A stretch of 64,000 nucleotides of DNA from assembly GCF_001636425.1 (NCBI RefSeq), contig NZ_KV440953.1, forward strand, positions 3,716,001 to 3,780,000, in the 5' to 3' direction. A model generated the notes under the pieces. The model worked only from the letters and a program-made list of their open reading frames with translations. It ran no database searches and was not told the DNA's origin. The stretch is from Heyndrickxia acidicola. GTDB taxonomy: Bacteria; Bacillota; Bacilli; Bacillales; Bacillaceae_C. The position numbers and the translations under genes are program-made. Positions 50,026-60,158 of this stretch are shown here, one piece after another. How positions within the stretch are numbered: the first letter of the stretch is position 1; each line of letters opens with the position of its first letter.

Positions 50026-51216
50026 ATGAAAATGCTAATAGTTGCTCAAAATTTTCAAGTCGGAGGGATACAACGTTCTTTAATAAATATGTTAGAAATA
50101 TTAAGTGAAGAATCAAATATCGATATTGATTTATTTGTTTTTGGAGATGGACCGCTTTTAAAAGAAGTCCCAAAAAGTATAAATATTATTCAAGGAAAAC
50201 GCTCATTACGATTAATAACAACTCCGATGTCCGTAGTTAATAAAAGTAAAAAAGTCTTAGATATATTTATTAGAATATCATTCATGGTGAAAGTTAGATT
50301 AAGGGGATCAAAAACAATATATCAGTCATTATTCAAGAAAGAAAAAAGATTAAAAAAATATGACATAGCAATATCTTATTTTAATGATGTTCCAGGCAAT
50401 TACTTTAATCAAGGTACCAACCAATATGTTGATGAATTTGTAAAGGCGAAAAAAAAAGTTGCGTGGATTCATACTGATCCAGTAATTGCTAATTTTGATA
50501 AAAATGAATGTAAGCTTAAATATAAAAATTTCGATCAAATAGTATGTGTATCTAATGCTTGCTCTAATAAATTCAAAGAATTTTTACCTGAATATGCTAA
50601 CAAGGTTGAGACTGTTTATAATGTTTTTCCAATAAATAAAATTAAAATCTTAGGAAGCGAAAAACTCAATCAGATCAAAGATAATAAAATTTCTTTGGTT
50701 ACAGTGGCTAGAATTGACAATACTACTAAACGCATAAATATAATTCCAGAGATTGTTAACAAACTAGTAAAAAATAATATTAAAAATTTTAAGTGGACTG
50801 TAGTAGGGGATGGTCCAGATCTAGTTTCAATTACAGAACGAGTCAAAGATTTGGGAATTGGAAATTATGTGGAGCTAGTAGGAAATAAGTCAAATCCATA
50901 TCCTTATATTAAGTCAAGTTCTTTATTTGTGCTAGTATCCAAGTTCGAAGGATATCCAATGGTGATATGTGAGTCTTTAATACTTGGTACTCCAGTACTA
51001 ACAACTAATTTTGCGGCTGCATCAGAACAGATTAGTAATGGGGATAATGGAATAATAACCAGTTTTGATGAGGATTCTATTTTTTATGAGTTACACAGGA
51101 TTTTAAAAGATCGAAACGAGATAGAGAAAATGGAAAGGTACATTTCTAATAATCTTTATTCTAATACTGTGGCTAAAAAACAATTAAAAAGCATATTGGA
51201 GATAAAAGATGAGTAA
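50026..51216 (+). CDS. GT4-type glycosyltransferase
   Basis: A 396-residue GT-B-fold enzyme. AQNFQVGGIQRSLINMLEIL is the GT4 N-terminal glycine loop; VTVARIDNTTKRINIIPEIV and VGDGPDLVSI are donor-domain strands; VSKFEGYPMVICESLILGTP is the E-x7-E motif. AGGTG precedes the ATG. It overlaps the Wzy gene by 8 bases, showing tight coupling. Very AT-rich. Confidence 0.87.
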   Translation: MKMLIVAQNFQVGGIQRSLINMLEILSEESNIDIDLFVFGDGPLLKEVPKSINIIQGKRSLRLITTPMSVVNKSKKVLDIFIRISFMVKVRLRGSKTIYQSLFKKEKRLKKYDIAISYFNDVPGNYFNQGTNQYVDEFVKAKKKVAWIHTDPVIANFDKNECKLKYKNFDQIVCVSNACSNKFKEFLPEYANKVETVYNVFPINKIKILGSEKLNQIKDNKISLVTVARIDNTTKRINIIPEIVNKLVKNNIKNFKWTVVGDGPDLVSITERVKDLGIGNYVELVGNKSNPYPYIKSSSLFVLVSKFEGYPMVICESLILGTPVLTTNFAAASEQISNGDNGIITSFDEDSIFYELHRILKDRNEIEKMERYISNNLYSNTVAKKQLKSILEIKDE

Positions 51217-52549
51217 GAATAGGAGTATTATCATAAGTTTAATTGCGAGTTGTTTTGTTTTTATGAAGATTTTGTCAAACAGCAATATTTTTTTGGCCGC
51301 TTTTCTAATTTTAGTAACCTATGGGCTGTTGAAAGAAGAGAATGATCGAAGGATCAATTATATATTATTTTTCGTTTCATGGGTATATGTCATTAAGTTT
51401 AATTTAGATCAGTCCTCCTTATTAATACTATTATTTGGTATTTATTGTATATTGACGTTGTTTCATATTTTAATTAGAAAAAAAAGGTTCTCAATGGACC
51501 TAATGTTAGTTTTTGTTCTATTTCTATTTTATATTTCATTTTCACTATTTCAAGGTATTGATGAATCGGTCTTACACATATTTGAATTCGTATTAGGGTA
51601 TTTAGTATTAATATTATCTTGTATATCTGTAACTCCAAATACATCTATTTCCAATATGTTTATTCACTATTCTTTAGGACTTTTAGCGGGAAGTATTGTC
51701 AGAGTTTTAGGATATATCATACCTACCATTAACTCCTTTATTCTTAGTATGGGTAGAATTAATACAGTTTCTACTGGAGGTATATTATATACAAGATTCG
51801 CTGGTTTGGATATAGATCCTAATTATTATGCCATTCAAGTTTTGTTGGCTATATCATTAAATATTTTAGTTATTTTTTATGTTAAAAGAAGAAGAACTTT
51901 AAATATTATTATTACAATTAGTCTAGTTGTCTTTGGATTACTTTCTTTTTCAAAAATGTATATTTTAACAATTCTAATTTTAAATATATTGATAGTATTT
52001 ATGCTTATTAGAAAAAACATTTTCAACGCATTTATTTATTTAACTAGTATATTGGTGTTGAGCATCATTATCTTAAATCAATTTGGTAATTATTTTTATA
52101 ATGCTTACCTGACAAGATTTGTTGGACAAGGTAATTCTCTAGGAGATTTAACAACTGGGCGTACAGAAATTTGGAACGGCTATTTACAAGATATTTTAGA
52201 GCATCTCAAAATTTTGTTTTTCGGAAACGGCTTAGCGAATGGTTTTTTTAATGGAGAACTATCGCATAATATGTATATATTAGCTTTATACCAAATTGGT
52301 ATTATTGGTATAATTATATATTTAATATTGTTAGTTTATACGTATAAAACATTAAAAATAAGCACATCGATAAATAATAAAATTAAAATATCATTAAATA
52401 TTATCCCATTGCTCATGCTTATTATCCCTAACTTTGCACTAGATTCATTTGCAATGGATTATTTCCCAATTCAACTTTTCTTGGTAATGATGTCTTTGCA
52501 AGCTGGCAAGATTGATAAAAAGTTTGAGGTGCTTTTGAATGAAAATTAA
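51209..52549 (+). CDS. Repeat-unit polymerase (Wzy / O-antigen ligase-like)
   Basis: A 446-residue protein with about 11-12 membrane segments and one larger extracytoplasmic loop near the C-terminal third, where GRTEIWNGYLQDILEHLKIL and NGLANGFFNGELSHNMYILA match the PFAM Wzy_C/O-antigen ligase pattern (Arg-rich loop, then H-N-x-Y). It joins repeat units at the outer face of the membrane. It overlaps its neighbours on both sides, so the four genes around it are one operon segment. Confidence 0.82.
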   Translation: MSKNRSIIISLIASCFVFMKILSNSNIFLAAFLILVTYGLLKEENDRRINYILFFVSWVYVIKFNLDQSSLLILLFGIYCILTLFHILIRKKRFSMDLMLVFVLFLFYISFSLFQGIDESVLHIFEFVLGYLVLILSCISVTPNTSISNMFIHYSLGLLAGSIVRVLGYIIPTINSFILSMGRINTVSTGGILYTRFAGLDIDPNYYAIQVLLAISLNILVIFYVKRRRTLNIIITISLVVFGLLSFSKMYILTILILNILIVFMLIRKNIFNAFIYLTSILVLSIIILNQFGNYFYNAYLTRFVGQGNSLGDLTTGRTEIWNGYLQDILEHLKILFFGNGLANGFFNGELSHNMYILALYQIGIIGIIIYLILLVYTYKTLKISTSINNKIKISLNIIPLLMLIIPNFALDSFAMDYFPIQLFLVMMSLQAGKIDKKFEVLLNEN

Positions 52550-53732
52550 AAAACTTTTGTCAAAACGTGGTATGTTTTTTGTATATCATTGTTTTATGTA
52601 CATTGTAATATATTTTTCACTACAATTAATTGATAAAAAAGGCAGCAAAATTTGGTTGATTAGTGAACGTAGCGATGAAGCTCGAGATAATGGCTATCAC
52701 ATGTTTAAATACATCCGGGAAAATTATCCGGATGTTAAAATTTATTATGTCATTCAAAAGAACTGTAGAGATAGAATAAAAGTAGAGAATTATGGAAATG
52801 TAATAAATTTTGGTTCATTGAAACATATATTATATTATTTTTTAGCGGAAAGACATATTAGCACTCATATTAATGGTTGTTATCCTAATGAAAAGTCTTA
52901 TTTCATATTGAATAAAAAATTCAATATAAACGCTAAAGTGGTATTTTTACAACATGGGATAACTAAAGATTATATAAAAGGTGCGACTAAAGATTTTGCC
53001 AATTTAGATTTATTTGTTTGTGGTGCTTATCCTGAATATAATTATGTACTTGAAAATTTCGGTCATCCAAATGAAGTAGTCAAATATTTAGGTATGGCAA
53101 GATTTGATAATTTACATGATTTAACTCCTGGAAATAAAATATTACTTATGCCTACATTCAGAATGAATTTATTCGTTTATTTTGATGATGTTATTGATGA
53201 GAAAATGGAGAGGGATTTTATAGACTCAACGTACTATAAAACTTACCAATCTTTAATTAATAATCATCAACTAGAACTTATCTTAGAAAAAAATAATTTA
53301 GAACTACTTTTTTATCCTCATTATGAGATACAAAGATATTTACATTTATTCAAAACAAACAATGAAAGAATAATCATTGCGGATCGTAATAACTATGATA
53401 TTCAAGCATTATTAAAAGAGGCTAAACTGTTGATAACTGATTACTCAAGTGTATATTTTGATTTCGCATATATGCAAAAACCAATTATTTATTATCAGTT
53501 TGACTATGAAGAATATAGAAAAATTCATTATAATGAAGGGTATTTTTCTTATGAGGAAACAGGATTTGGCCCAATTGTTAAAACTGAAAATGATTTATTA
53601 AGTAATCTTGTTAAGATAGAAGAGAATGGTTTTGTAATGAATGATTTTTATATTAATAGGTCAAAAGACTTTTTTAATTTAAATGATGAAAATAATAGAG
53701 AACGTAATTATAGGGCAATTTTAGATCTTTAA
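52539..53732 (+). CDS. CDP-glycerol glycerophosphotransferase family protein (TagF/TagB-like)
   Basis: A 397-residue peripheral membrane protein of the teichoic-acid glycerophosphotransferase family. Features are WLISERSDEARDNGYHMFKY, VVFLQHGITKDYIKG (with the catalytic His), and LLITDYSSVYFDFAYMQKPI, the CDP-binding signature. The polymerase TagF is usually longer, with extra N-terminal repeats; this size fits a single-transfer enzyme such as TagB. Its presence suggests that the polymer carries glycerol phosphate or a similar polyol phosphate. GAGGTG precedes the ATG. Confidence 0.86.
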   Translation: MKIKKLLSKRGMFFVYHCFMYIVIYFSLQLIDKKGSKIWLISERSDEARDNGYHMFKYIRENYPDVKIYYVIQKNCRDRIKVENYGNVINFGSLKHILYYFLAERHISTHINGCYPNEKSYFILNKKFNINAKVVFLQHGITKDYIKGATKDFANLDLFVCGAYPEYNYVLENFGHPNEVVKYLGMARFDNLHDLTPGNKILLMPTFRMNLFVYFDDVIDEKMERDFIDSTYYKTYQSLINNHQLELILEKNNLELLFYPHYEIQRYLHLFKTNNERIIIADRNNYDIQALLKEAKLLITDYSSVYFDFAYMQKPIIYYQFDYEEYRKIHYNEGYFSYEETGFGPIVKTENDLLSNLVKIEENGFVMNDFYINRSKDFFNLNDENNRERNYRAILDL

Positions 53733-53745
53733 AGGGTGAAAATAA

Positions 53746-54774
53746 ATGGAAAATGATAAAATATCAATTATTGTCCCTGTATATAATGGTGAAAGTCATA
53801 TAGGGAGTTGTCTTGATTCTATACTCAAACAAAAGGGCAATTTTGAATTGATTATAGTTAATGATGGTTCAACAGACAGTACTCTTGCTGTTCTAGAAGA
53901 TAAGGCTTTAAATCATCTTAATTTTAAAATTGTAAACATTGAAAAAAATTTAGGTGTCAGTAATGCACGTAATATTGGCCTTGAAAATGCAACGGGGAAC
54001 TATATAATGTTTTGTGATGCAGATGATAAATATTCAGATAACACAATAACATCAATTTGTAGAACTATTGATACCTACCACCCGGATTATATTATTTTTA
54101 AAAGGAAGGATATTTTAGAAACTAAAGAGACGATAGCTGTATACGGAAATCATAATTCGGTTTTAGAACTTAATTTAAATAATGAGAAATATATAACTAA
54201 TTATTTTGCAAAAGGAGTTCACACATTTAGTGTTTGTAATAAAGCATATAGAAAAGAATTAATTTACAATAATTCAATTCAATTTCATCCTGAAATACCT
54301 CTAAGTGAAGATACATTATTTAATTTAGAATATTTAATACATGCAAAAAGTTTTGTTGAAGATTATTCTATTAGCTATTTACGAACATGTAGAAATGGTT
54401 CAACAATTTATAAGCCGATTGAGAATTTTTATTTTAAAAATATCGAAATTGTTAAGCTTTTTCATAATAAATTAATCAAAAGTACAGTAAGTGAAGATTT
54501 TATAGATATATTTGAAAAAGAACTTTATTACCATTATGGAAAAGTTTCATTATTTAGGTTATTTGATAACATAGATGGAACAGGTTTTCTTGATAGAGTA
54601 AAGAAGGTTAGTGAAATTCTAAATGATTTTCGTTTTAAGGAAGGGTTTGGTATTCAAAAAAAACCTGAAATTCTAAGGGAAAAATTGCTATGTAAATTAA
54701 TTAAATATAAACTATCGGTTTTAAGTTATTTATTGTTTGGTCCTGCTGCACGTTTTAAAAGAAAAATTAAATAA
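53746..54774 (+). CDS. GT2-family glycosyltransferase
   Basis: A 342-residue GT-A-fold enzyme. ISIIVPVYNGESHIGSCLDS is the nucleotide-binding start, IIVNDGSTDST follows, VSNARNIGLENATGNYIMFC leads into DADD, the metal-binding D-x-D. The C-terminal half has PLSEDTLFNLEYLIHAKSFV with the E-D pair of the general base. AAGGGTG precedes the ATG. Confidence 0.88.
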   Translation: MENDKISIIVPVYNGESHIGSCLDSILKQKGNFELIIVNDGSTDSTLAVLEDKALNHLNFKIVNIEKNLGVSNARNIGLENATGNYIMFCDADDKYSDNTITSICRTIDTYHPDYIIFKRKDILETKETIAVYGNHNSVLELNLNNEKYITNYFAKGVHTFSVCNKAYRKELIYNNSIQFHPEIPLSEDTLFNLEYLIHAKSFVEDYSISYLRTCRNGSTIYKPIENFYFKNIEIVKLFHNKLIKSTVSEDFIDIFEKELYYHYGKVSLFRLFDNIDGTGFLDRVKKVSEILNDFRFKEGFGIQKKPEILREKLLCKLIKYKLSVLSYLLFGPAARFKRKIK

Positions 54775-54787
54775 AGGATAATGGCTA

Positions 54788-56338
54788 ATGTCTAGAACAA
54801 GAAATTCAGTCAAAAATATTTATACGGGTGTATCATATCAGGTTTTTCGTGTATTTTTAACTTTTATAACCAGAACTGTTTTTATTCATACATTAGCAAC
54901 TGAATATCTTGGTATTAATGGACTTTTTTCTAACGTTTTAACTGTCTTAAGTTTGGCAGATTTAGGGATAGGAGATGCTATAATATATTCCCTTTATAAA
55001 CCTATCGTTGAAAACGATGAGAAGAAAGTTTCTGCAATAATGAACTTTTTTAGAACTTCATATAGACTTATTGGAATATGTATATTATTAATTGGGCTTT
55101 GTTTAGCACCATTTTTAGACAATGTAATTACAACTAATAAATATATACCTGATTTAACATTGATTTATATCCTATATCTCTCGAATACCGTTAGTACTTA
55201 TTTTTTCGCATATAAAAGATCACTATTTATAGCTATTCAAAAAACATTTATACTTAATAATATTGATGCTTTAACAGTTATTTTAGTGAATTCTTTTCAA
55301 TTAATTTTTTTAGTATTAACTCATAACTTTATTGGTTATTTAATAATACAAATAATATTTTCATATGCAGATAACATAGTATCTTCAATAATTGCAAATA
55401 AGAAATTTCCGTTCTTGAAAAAGAACAAGCATCTTAAGTTAACAAAAAAAGAAAAAAACATAATATACAAAAATGTAAAAGCAATGATGTATCATAAGGT
55501 TGGTGGAGTAGTCCTAAACTCAACAGATAACCTTGTTATATCAAAATTTATTAATATTGTAATGGTAGGAATTTACTCGAATTATACAATGTTAATAAAT
55601 AGTGTTTCAGCTTTTTCAACTCAGTTTTTCACATCTCTAACGGCTAGTGTTGGAAATTTATTAGTTGTCGAGTCAAAAGAAAAGTCATTTGAAGTTTTTA
55701 AGGTTATGTTTTTAATAAATTTTTGGCTGTACTCAATTATTTGTATATTCTTGTTTAATCTTATGAATCCTTTTATTAATATTTGGATTGGGAGTAAATA
55801 TCTATTAGATGAACGTACTATGATTCTTATCGTTTTAAATTTTTATCTTGTTGGAATGAGACAGACAGTAAATATGTTTAAAACAACAAAGGGTCTTTTT
55901 TATAAAGATAGATACAAACCTATAATTGAATCTTTACTTAATCTTGGTTTGTCACTATTTTTTGTAAAAACATTTGGTGTTTTTGGTGTACTATTAGGAA
56001 CCTTTATAAGTTTTATGCTGACATCATTTTTAGTAGATCCTTATTTAGTATATCGATATATTTTTAATAGAAAACTTAGATTTTACTTTTATCGCTATTT
56101 TTCATATACATTTATAGCTGTTTTATTAGCTGTATCAATATGGTGTATTATGGAACTTTTTCCTCTTAAAGATATTTATATAGATTTTGTTTTGAAATTT
56201 ATACTTTGTGTTTTTGTACCTAACATTGTTTATTTTATACTTTTTAGGAAGCTAGATGAATTTGTTACATTTAAGAATTTAGTAATTATGATATTGAAGA
56301 AGAAAAATGTAAACAAACATGACAAAGAAGTTGTTTAG
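54788..56338 (+). CDS. Wzx-type oligosaccharide flippase
   Basis: A 516-residue polytopic protein (about 12-14 membrane segments) of the polysaccharide-exporter branch of the MOP superfamily. The N-terminus TRNSVKNIYTGVSYQVFRVF and FIHTLATEYLGINGLFSNVL are typical, as is VISKFINIVMVGIYSNYTML in the middle. It flips the undecaprenyl-linked repeat unit for the Wzy polymerase. AAAGGA precedes the ATG. Last intact gene of the locus before the decay zone. Confidence 0.88.
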   Translation: MSRTRNSVKNIYTGVSYQVFRVFLTFITRTVFIHTLATEYLGINGLFSNVLTVLSLADLGIGDAIIYSLYKPIVENDEKKVSAIMNFFRTSYRLIGICILLIGLCLAPFLDNVITTNKYIPDLTLIYILYLSNTVSTYFFAYKRSLFIAIQKTFILNNIDALTVILVNSFQLIFLVLTHNFIGYLIIQIIFSYADNIVSSIIANKKFPFLKKNKHLKLTKKEKNIIYKNVKAMMYHKVGGVVLNSTDNLVISKFINIVMVGIYSNYTMLINSVSAFSTQFFTSLTASVGNLLVVESKEKSFEVFKVMFLINFWLYSIICIFLFNLMNPFINIWIGSKYLLDERTMILIVLNFYLVGMRQTVNMFKTTKGLFYKDRYKPIIESLLNLGLSLFFVKTFGVFGVLLGTFISFMLTSFLVDPYLVYRYIFNRKLRFYFYRYFSYTFIAVLLAVSIWCIMELFPLKDIYIDFVLKFILCVFVPNIVYFILFRKLDEFVTFKNLVIMILKKKNVNKHDKEVV

Positions 56339-56385
56339 CCATTTATAAATACTCTAAAAAATTAATTTGAAGTTGGTAGATTAAG

Positions 56386-56994
56386 ATGAAAAAAGTATTG
56401 GTGGTATTCGGGACACGTCCAGAGGCAATTAAGATGTGTCCTTTAGTTAAAGAACTGAAATCCAGAAAACAACTTGATGCTAACGTCTGTGTTACTGGTC
56501 AGCATAGTGAAATGTTAGACCAGGTATTGGAGGCTTTTAAAACCTGATTATGATCTTTCAATTATGAAAAAAACACAGACATTATTCGAAATAACAACAA
56601 ATATTTTAGAAAAAATGAGGGCTGTCTTAGAAGAAGTAAATCCTGATGTAGTTTTAGTTCATGGCGATACTTCTACAACATTTGTAACATCATTAGCTTG
56701 TTTTTACCTACAAATCCCTATAGGACATGTTGAGGCTGGACTAAGAACGTATGATATTTTTTCCCCATCCCAGAAGAATTTAATTGCCAAGCTGTAGGGA
56801 TTTTAGCAAAGTATAATTTTGCTCCAACTGAGATGTCAAAAGCAAATCTTTTAAAAGAAGGTAAAAAACCCTCTTCTATATATGTAACTGGCAATACTGC
56901 CATAGATGCACTTAAAACAACAGTTAAAGATGAGTACGATAGTGAATATCTTCATTGGGTAGCAGGGAGCAGACTTATTCTGTTAACAGCTCAC
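56386..56994 (+). pseudogene. UDP-GlcNAc 2-epimerase (MnaA/WecB), frameshifted and cut by an IS
   Basis: Starts with an intact ATG and [20 protein letters not shown], then the frame breaks near 56543 and again near 56765. Joined over these breaks it reads [52 protein letters not shown] and SSIYVTGNTAIDALKTTV, up to RLILLTAH at 56994. The next expected residues (RRENLG) are replaced by the IS21-type end TGTTTATGGCAC. The C-terminal half is missing; I did not find it after the element. Confidence 0.88.
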
Positions 56995-57997
56995 TGTTTA
57001 TGGCACTATAAAAATGTAAGGTGTGGCATTTAATTTATGCAGCCCCTCGAGGCTGCATAAATTAAAAGACCACTTGTCAACATCATCAAATACTCATACA
57101 TTTCCTGTTGGTACAAGTTTCGTGCAGGAGGTATTCAAGGAGATGTTGGCAGTGGCCGAGATTAATTATATCAGACATGAAGTGAACAATAAAGGTTGCG
57201 GCTATGCGAGTGTAGCTAAGAAGATGGGGAAAGATCAAAGAACCATCAAGAAGTATGCGGATATGGAGGATTTCAACGAAAAACCTATGAAAGACAGTCT
57301 AGGCTTTCTCCTGTTCTGGGACCGGTAAAAGGAATTCTTGATGAATGGATTAAGGAAGACTTTAAAAGGAAAAAGAAGTTCCTCAGGACTGCCAAGAGGA
57401 TGTGGGAACTGTTAAAAGAACATCATGAGTTCGAAGGATCCGACCGTACGGTCCGTGACTATGTTTCTAGAAGAAAGATAGAGTTCCTTAATGAGGCTGA
57501 TGAGGCAGCCATTCCTCTTGAGGCCATCCCAGGCAGTTCACAGGTGGATTTTGGGGAAGCTCCGTTCGTTTACGGAGGAGAAGAGATGGTATTGCCATAC
57601 TTAGTAGATCCTTTCCTTTTAGTAATGCCTTTTATTTTCAAGTCTTCCCTTCGCAAAATAAGGAATGTTTCCTCGAAGGAATGAAAAGAGTGTTTCACCA
57701 TATGGGGGGAGTGCCGAAGACGATTCGGTTTGATAACCTTTCTCCTGCCGTGAAAAAGATATTGCCAAATGGCGAACGGCAATTAACGGACGAATTCCAA
57801 AACTTCGTTTTGCATTATGGCTTCGAGCCGGAGTTCTGTAACCCCAACAGTGGCAATGAGAAAGGTCATGTAGAAGCAATGGTGAAGTATGTCAGGAACA
57901 ACTTCCTCTTGCCTGGGCTCCATGTCATAGACCTAGACAAGTTAAATAAAGAGCTATGGGAGAAAGCCGAGGGAGACAGTGAAAGGAAGCATTATGA
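56995..57997 (+). mobile_element. istA: IS21-family element A, truncated, with broken istA
   Basis: Left end at 56995 (TGTTTATGGCACTATAAAAA), then a short palindrome, and an istA-type transposase from the ATG at 57143 (behind AAGGAG). HTH part: NNKGCGYASVAKKMGKDQRT. A frameshift near 57300 leads to SPVLGPVKGILDEWIKEDFK and RTVRDYVSRRKIEFLNEADE. A second break near 57640-57690 cuts the DDE core (VDFGEAPF; KTIRFDNLSPAV; NSGNEKGHVEAMVKYVRNNF). It ends at about 57997 against another transposase in reverse orientation. No istB follows. Confidence 0.82.
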
Positions 57998-59026
57998 ATA
58001 CATGCGATCAACCTGGATGTGGTAGTTCGGTTGAACTTTCGCTGTTTTCCATTCCGTCAATTTGTAACGTGTGCGAGGAAGAGGGCGAAGGTAGGGCTTC
58101 TCCTCTTCCTCAAATACCTCTCTACGAGACCCTGGGCGTTTTTGGAAAGCAGTAGTATTAATCTCTTCAAGCTTTTCGGATATGTGGTGGTTTAAATCTT
58201 CCAAATGGAAAAAAGGATAATGGCGTAAAGCAGCAATAATCTGTCTTGAAATATAGCCAACTGTTCCTTCAACACTTGCTTTGTCCTTCGGTTTGCGGAC
58301 ACGACTTGGAACTATCACTGTATGATAATAATCAGCTAGCTCTCGATATGCTTCCTGCAAAATTGGTTCACCTCGTAGAGGTTTGGTCACACCTGTTTTC
58401 AGGTTGTCAGGCACCATCGTCTCAGGTACGCCTTCAAAATACTCCAAAGCATGAATGTGGGCAGTAAGCCAACTCGGAGACTTCATGTCTATAAACCCCT
58501 CAACATAGCTGTATTGACTGTAAGGAAGTGTAGCGATAAACACATAGACTGGTATCTTTTCCCATGTGGCCCGGTCTTGAAGGGTAAGCGTAGATCCTGC
58601 CCAGTCAACCTCCATAATTTCACCAGGTTTACGACGTATCGGCATTGTCGTTTTATATTTCTTTGCATAATTCCCGTATTTTTCAGTAAACGTACGGTAC
58701 GCATAGGGGATCTTCTTTCCCAAGCGTGCTTCAGTGGCATATTCGTAATGCAATAGTTTCAATGTAACGTTTTTCTTTTGAAGTTCTTTGTGTACTCTTT
58801 CCCAGTCCACCGGGTAATAGCCTTTCTCGACTGCTTGTTTCTCAGGAAACAGAAAATCATTTAGCCAGGCATCCGTCATCGTGTCGTTAAGTGATTGTAT
58901 CCCTCTTGCTTTTGTCGTTTGGATCACACTAGCTACCGTATTCCTTGAATGACCCGTGCTCGCGCTAATTGTACGCTGACTCATCCCCTCCAAATGAAGA
59001 TCTAGAATCTTCCGACAATAAATCAC
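57992..59026 (-). pseudogene. istA: IS21-family transposase IstA, C-terminally truncated (element B)
   Basis: A 344-residue istA product in the opposite orientation to element A. HTH: LDLHLEGMSQRTISASTGHS, then RNTVASV; DDE core: EIMEVDWAGSTLTLQD, VPDNLKTGVTKPL and KDKASVEGTVGYISRQIIAA, so the catalytic residues are present. It stops after QVDRMYS, where intact family members continue (Y-Y-S-V-P). The junction with element A is near 57997. The start is the GTG/ATG region at 59026 behind AGGAAGG. No istB remains, so it should not be mobile on its own. Confidence 0.85.
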
Positions 59027-59039
59027 AAAAAAACCTTCC

Positions 59040-59192
59040 TAAAAGAATTGTCATGCGGTAACGCATGCTTCTCAATTATACATGGAGGTTTTATTTCTAT
59101 AGCACAAGTGGCTCACTACTCCGCACTTGGTGGCTTTCTCATCCGCATAAGGTGGCTCAAAAGTATGCACTAATGGCTCGTTCTGTCTGCAA
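59040..59192 (-). repeat. Terminal repeat region of IS21-type element B
   Basis: Four spaced copies of GAGCCA(C/T) or its complement (TGGCTC at about 59109, TGGCTT, TGGCTC and TGGCTC at about 59172) fit the multiple terminal repeats in front of istA in IS21-family elements. The outer end is probably near 59190; target duplication cannot be called. Confidence 0.5.
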
Positions 59193-59329
59193 TAATCAAG
59201 TGGGAATGAATGGGTACGTTGCTCTCTTTCAAAAATAGTAGAAGAGTGATTAGCTAATTCAAAGTTGAATTGCGTATAATAGGGGCGAAAAATTCCCACG
59301 CTTAACTTTTGCGATGAGCAGACGCAAAA

Positions 59330-60001
59330 GTGAAAAGTAAACCGCGACAGGAGCTTTAAATTTCTGAATGGCTATGCGTAAGGAATTCTCCACATTCACG
59401 GAATCAAATGTGGGGTAAAATTAACCGTGAAGATTGTACCGAATGGCATCATCAATAATGGCGTCGAGATAGACTTGCTTCTTAGAGCCATTCGGTTCAA
59501 TTGGTAAATCAGGCCCAAATTTAGAATCCGATAGCCATAACTAATTACTAGACCTCTTTTGAAAGTGGCAAGTTGCGATTTCCGACTGGGTATAGAGTTT
59601 CATTTGTTGTGAATTATAACATTTTTCGCTCAGCTTCTCTTGAAGAGTGGAACGCTTCAATTTTGCCTGGCTGATCTAATCCTTTCCAATCTAATATTTA
59701 GTTAATTTGAGCGCACTTCGAGTAGGCTCTTCATTGCGAAGTAAAATTGTCTATTTTCAGAACTCAGGTGGAATAGCCCTTTTATTTTGGACCATTTTCC
59801 CTGTTAGCTTTAATTCTCCAAAGCCTTCTCTAAGGAATCGAGAAAGGTATCTCCTTTGTCCTTTCAGAGAGATAACTAGTTTGACAGATTTGTCCCTTTA
59901 ATTGTTTAGCTTTTCCAGGATCAAGCCCCATCGCCAATAGTGGTGCAATAAGTCGGAAACATTGATTTACTATTTCGTCTGACTTTTTCTGATCCTTCAT
60001 G
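59330..60001 (-). pseudogene. IS481-like DDE transposase, frameshifted and 3'-truncated
   Basis: Starts with an ATG at 60001 behind GAGGAGTG: KSDEIVNQCFRLIAPLLAMG, LDPGKAKQLKGQICQTSYLS. Then several frameshifts: REGFGELKLTGKMVQNKRAI, ILDWKGLDQPG, LWLSDSKFGPDLPIEPNGSK, KQVYLDAIIDDAIRYNLHG, FYPTFDSVNVENSLRIAIQK and APVAVY. The sequence leaves the transposase just before the expected F-D-N-G-K-x-Y block, at about 59330. The DDE core is incomplete. In 59193-59329 only a hairpin (CTTTTGCG / CGCAAAAG, about 59305-59329) is seen. Confidence 0.82.
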
Positions 60002-60106
60002 ATCGCACTCCTCTTATATGCTAATCGTTAGTGTAAATCAGCCTAATCGGACAAATGGGCAGAACGGGTATTAACCACAAAGATAATTCGCATTAGACAA
60101 TTTGTT

Positions 60107-60158
60107 CCATCTCCAACCAACCGTCCAATTCGATTAAGTGCAGGTTGGTTGGAGATGG
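60107..60158. repeat. Perfect 16-bp inverted repeat with 20-base loop
   Basis: CCATCTCCAACCAACC (60107-60122) and GGTTGGTTGGAGATGG (60143-60158). No T-tract follows on either strand, so it is not a standard terminator. It lies near the start side of the transposase pseudogene and could be part of that element's end. Confidence 0.7.

Noticed and set aside
57143-59026. Functional IS21 element
   Set aside because: Both istA genes are truncated or frameshifted and no istB is present.
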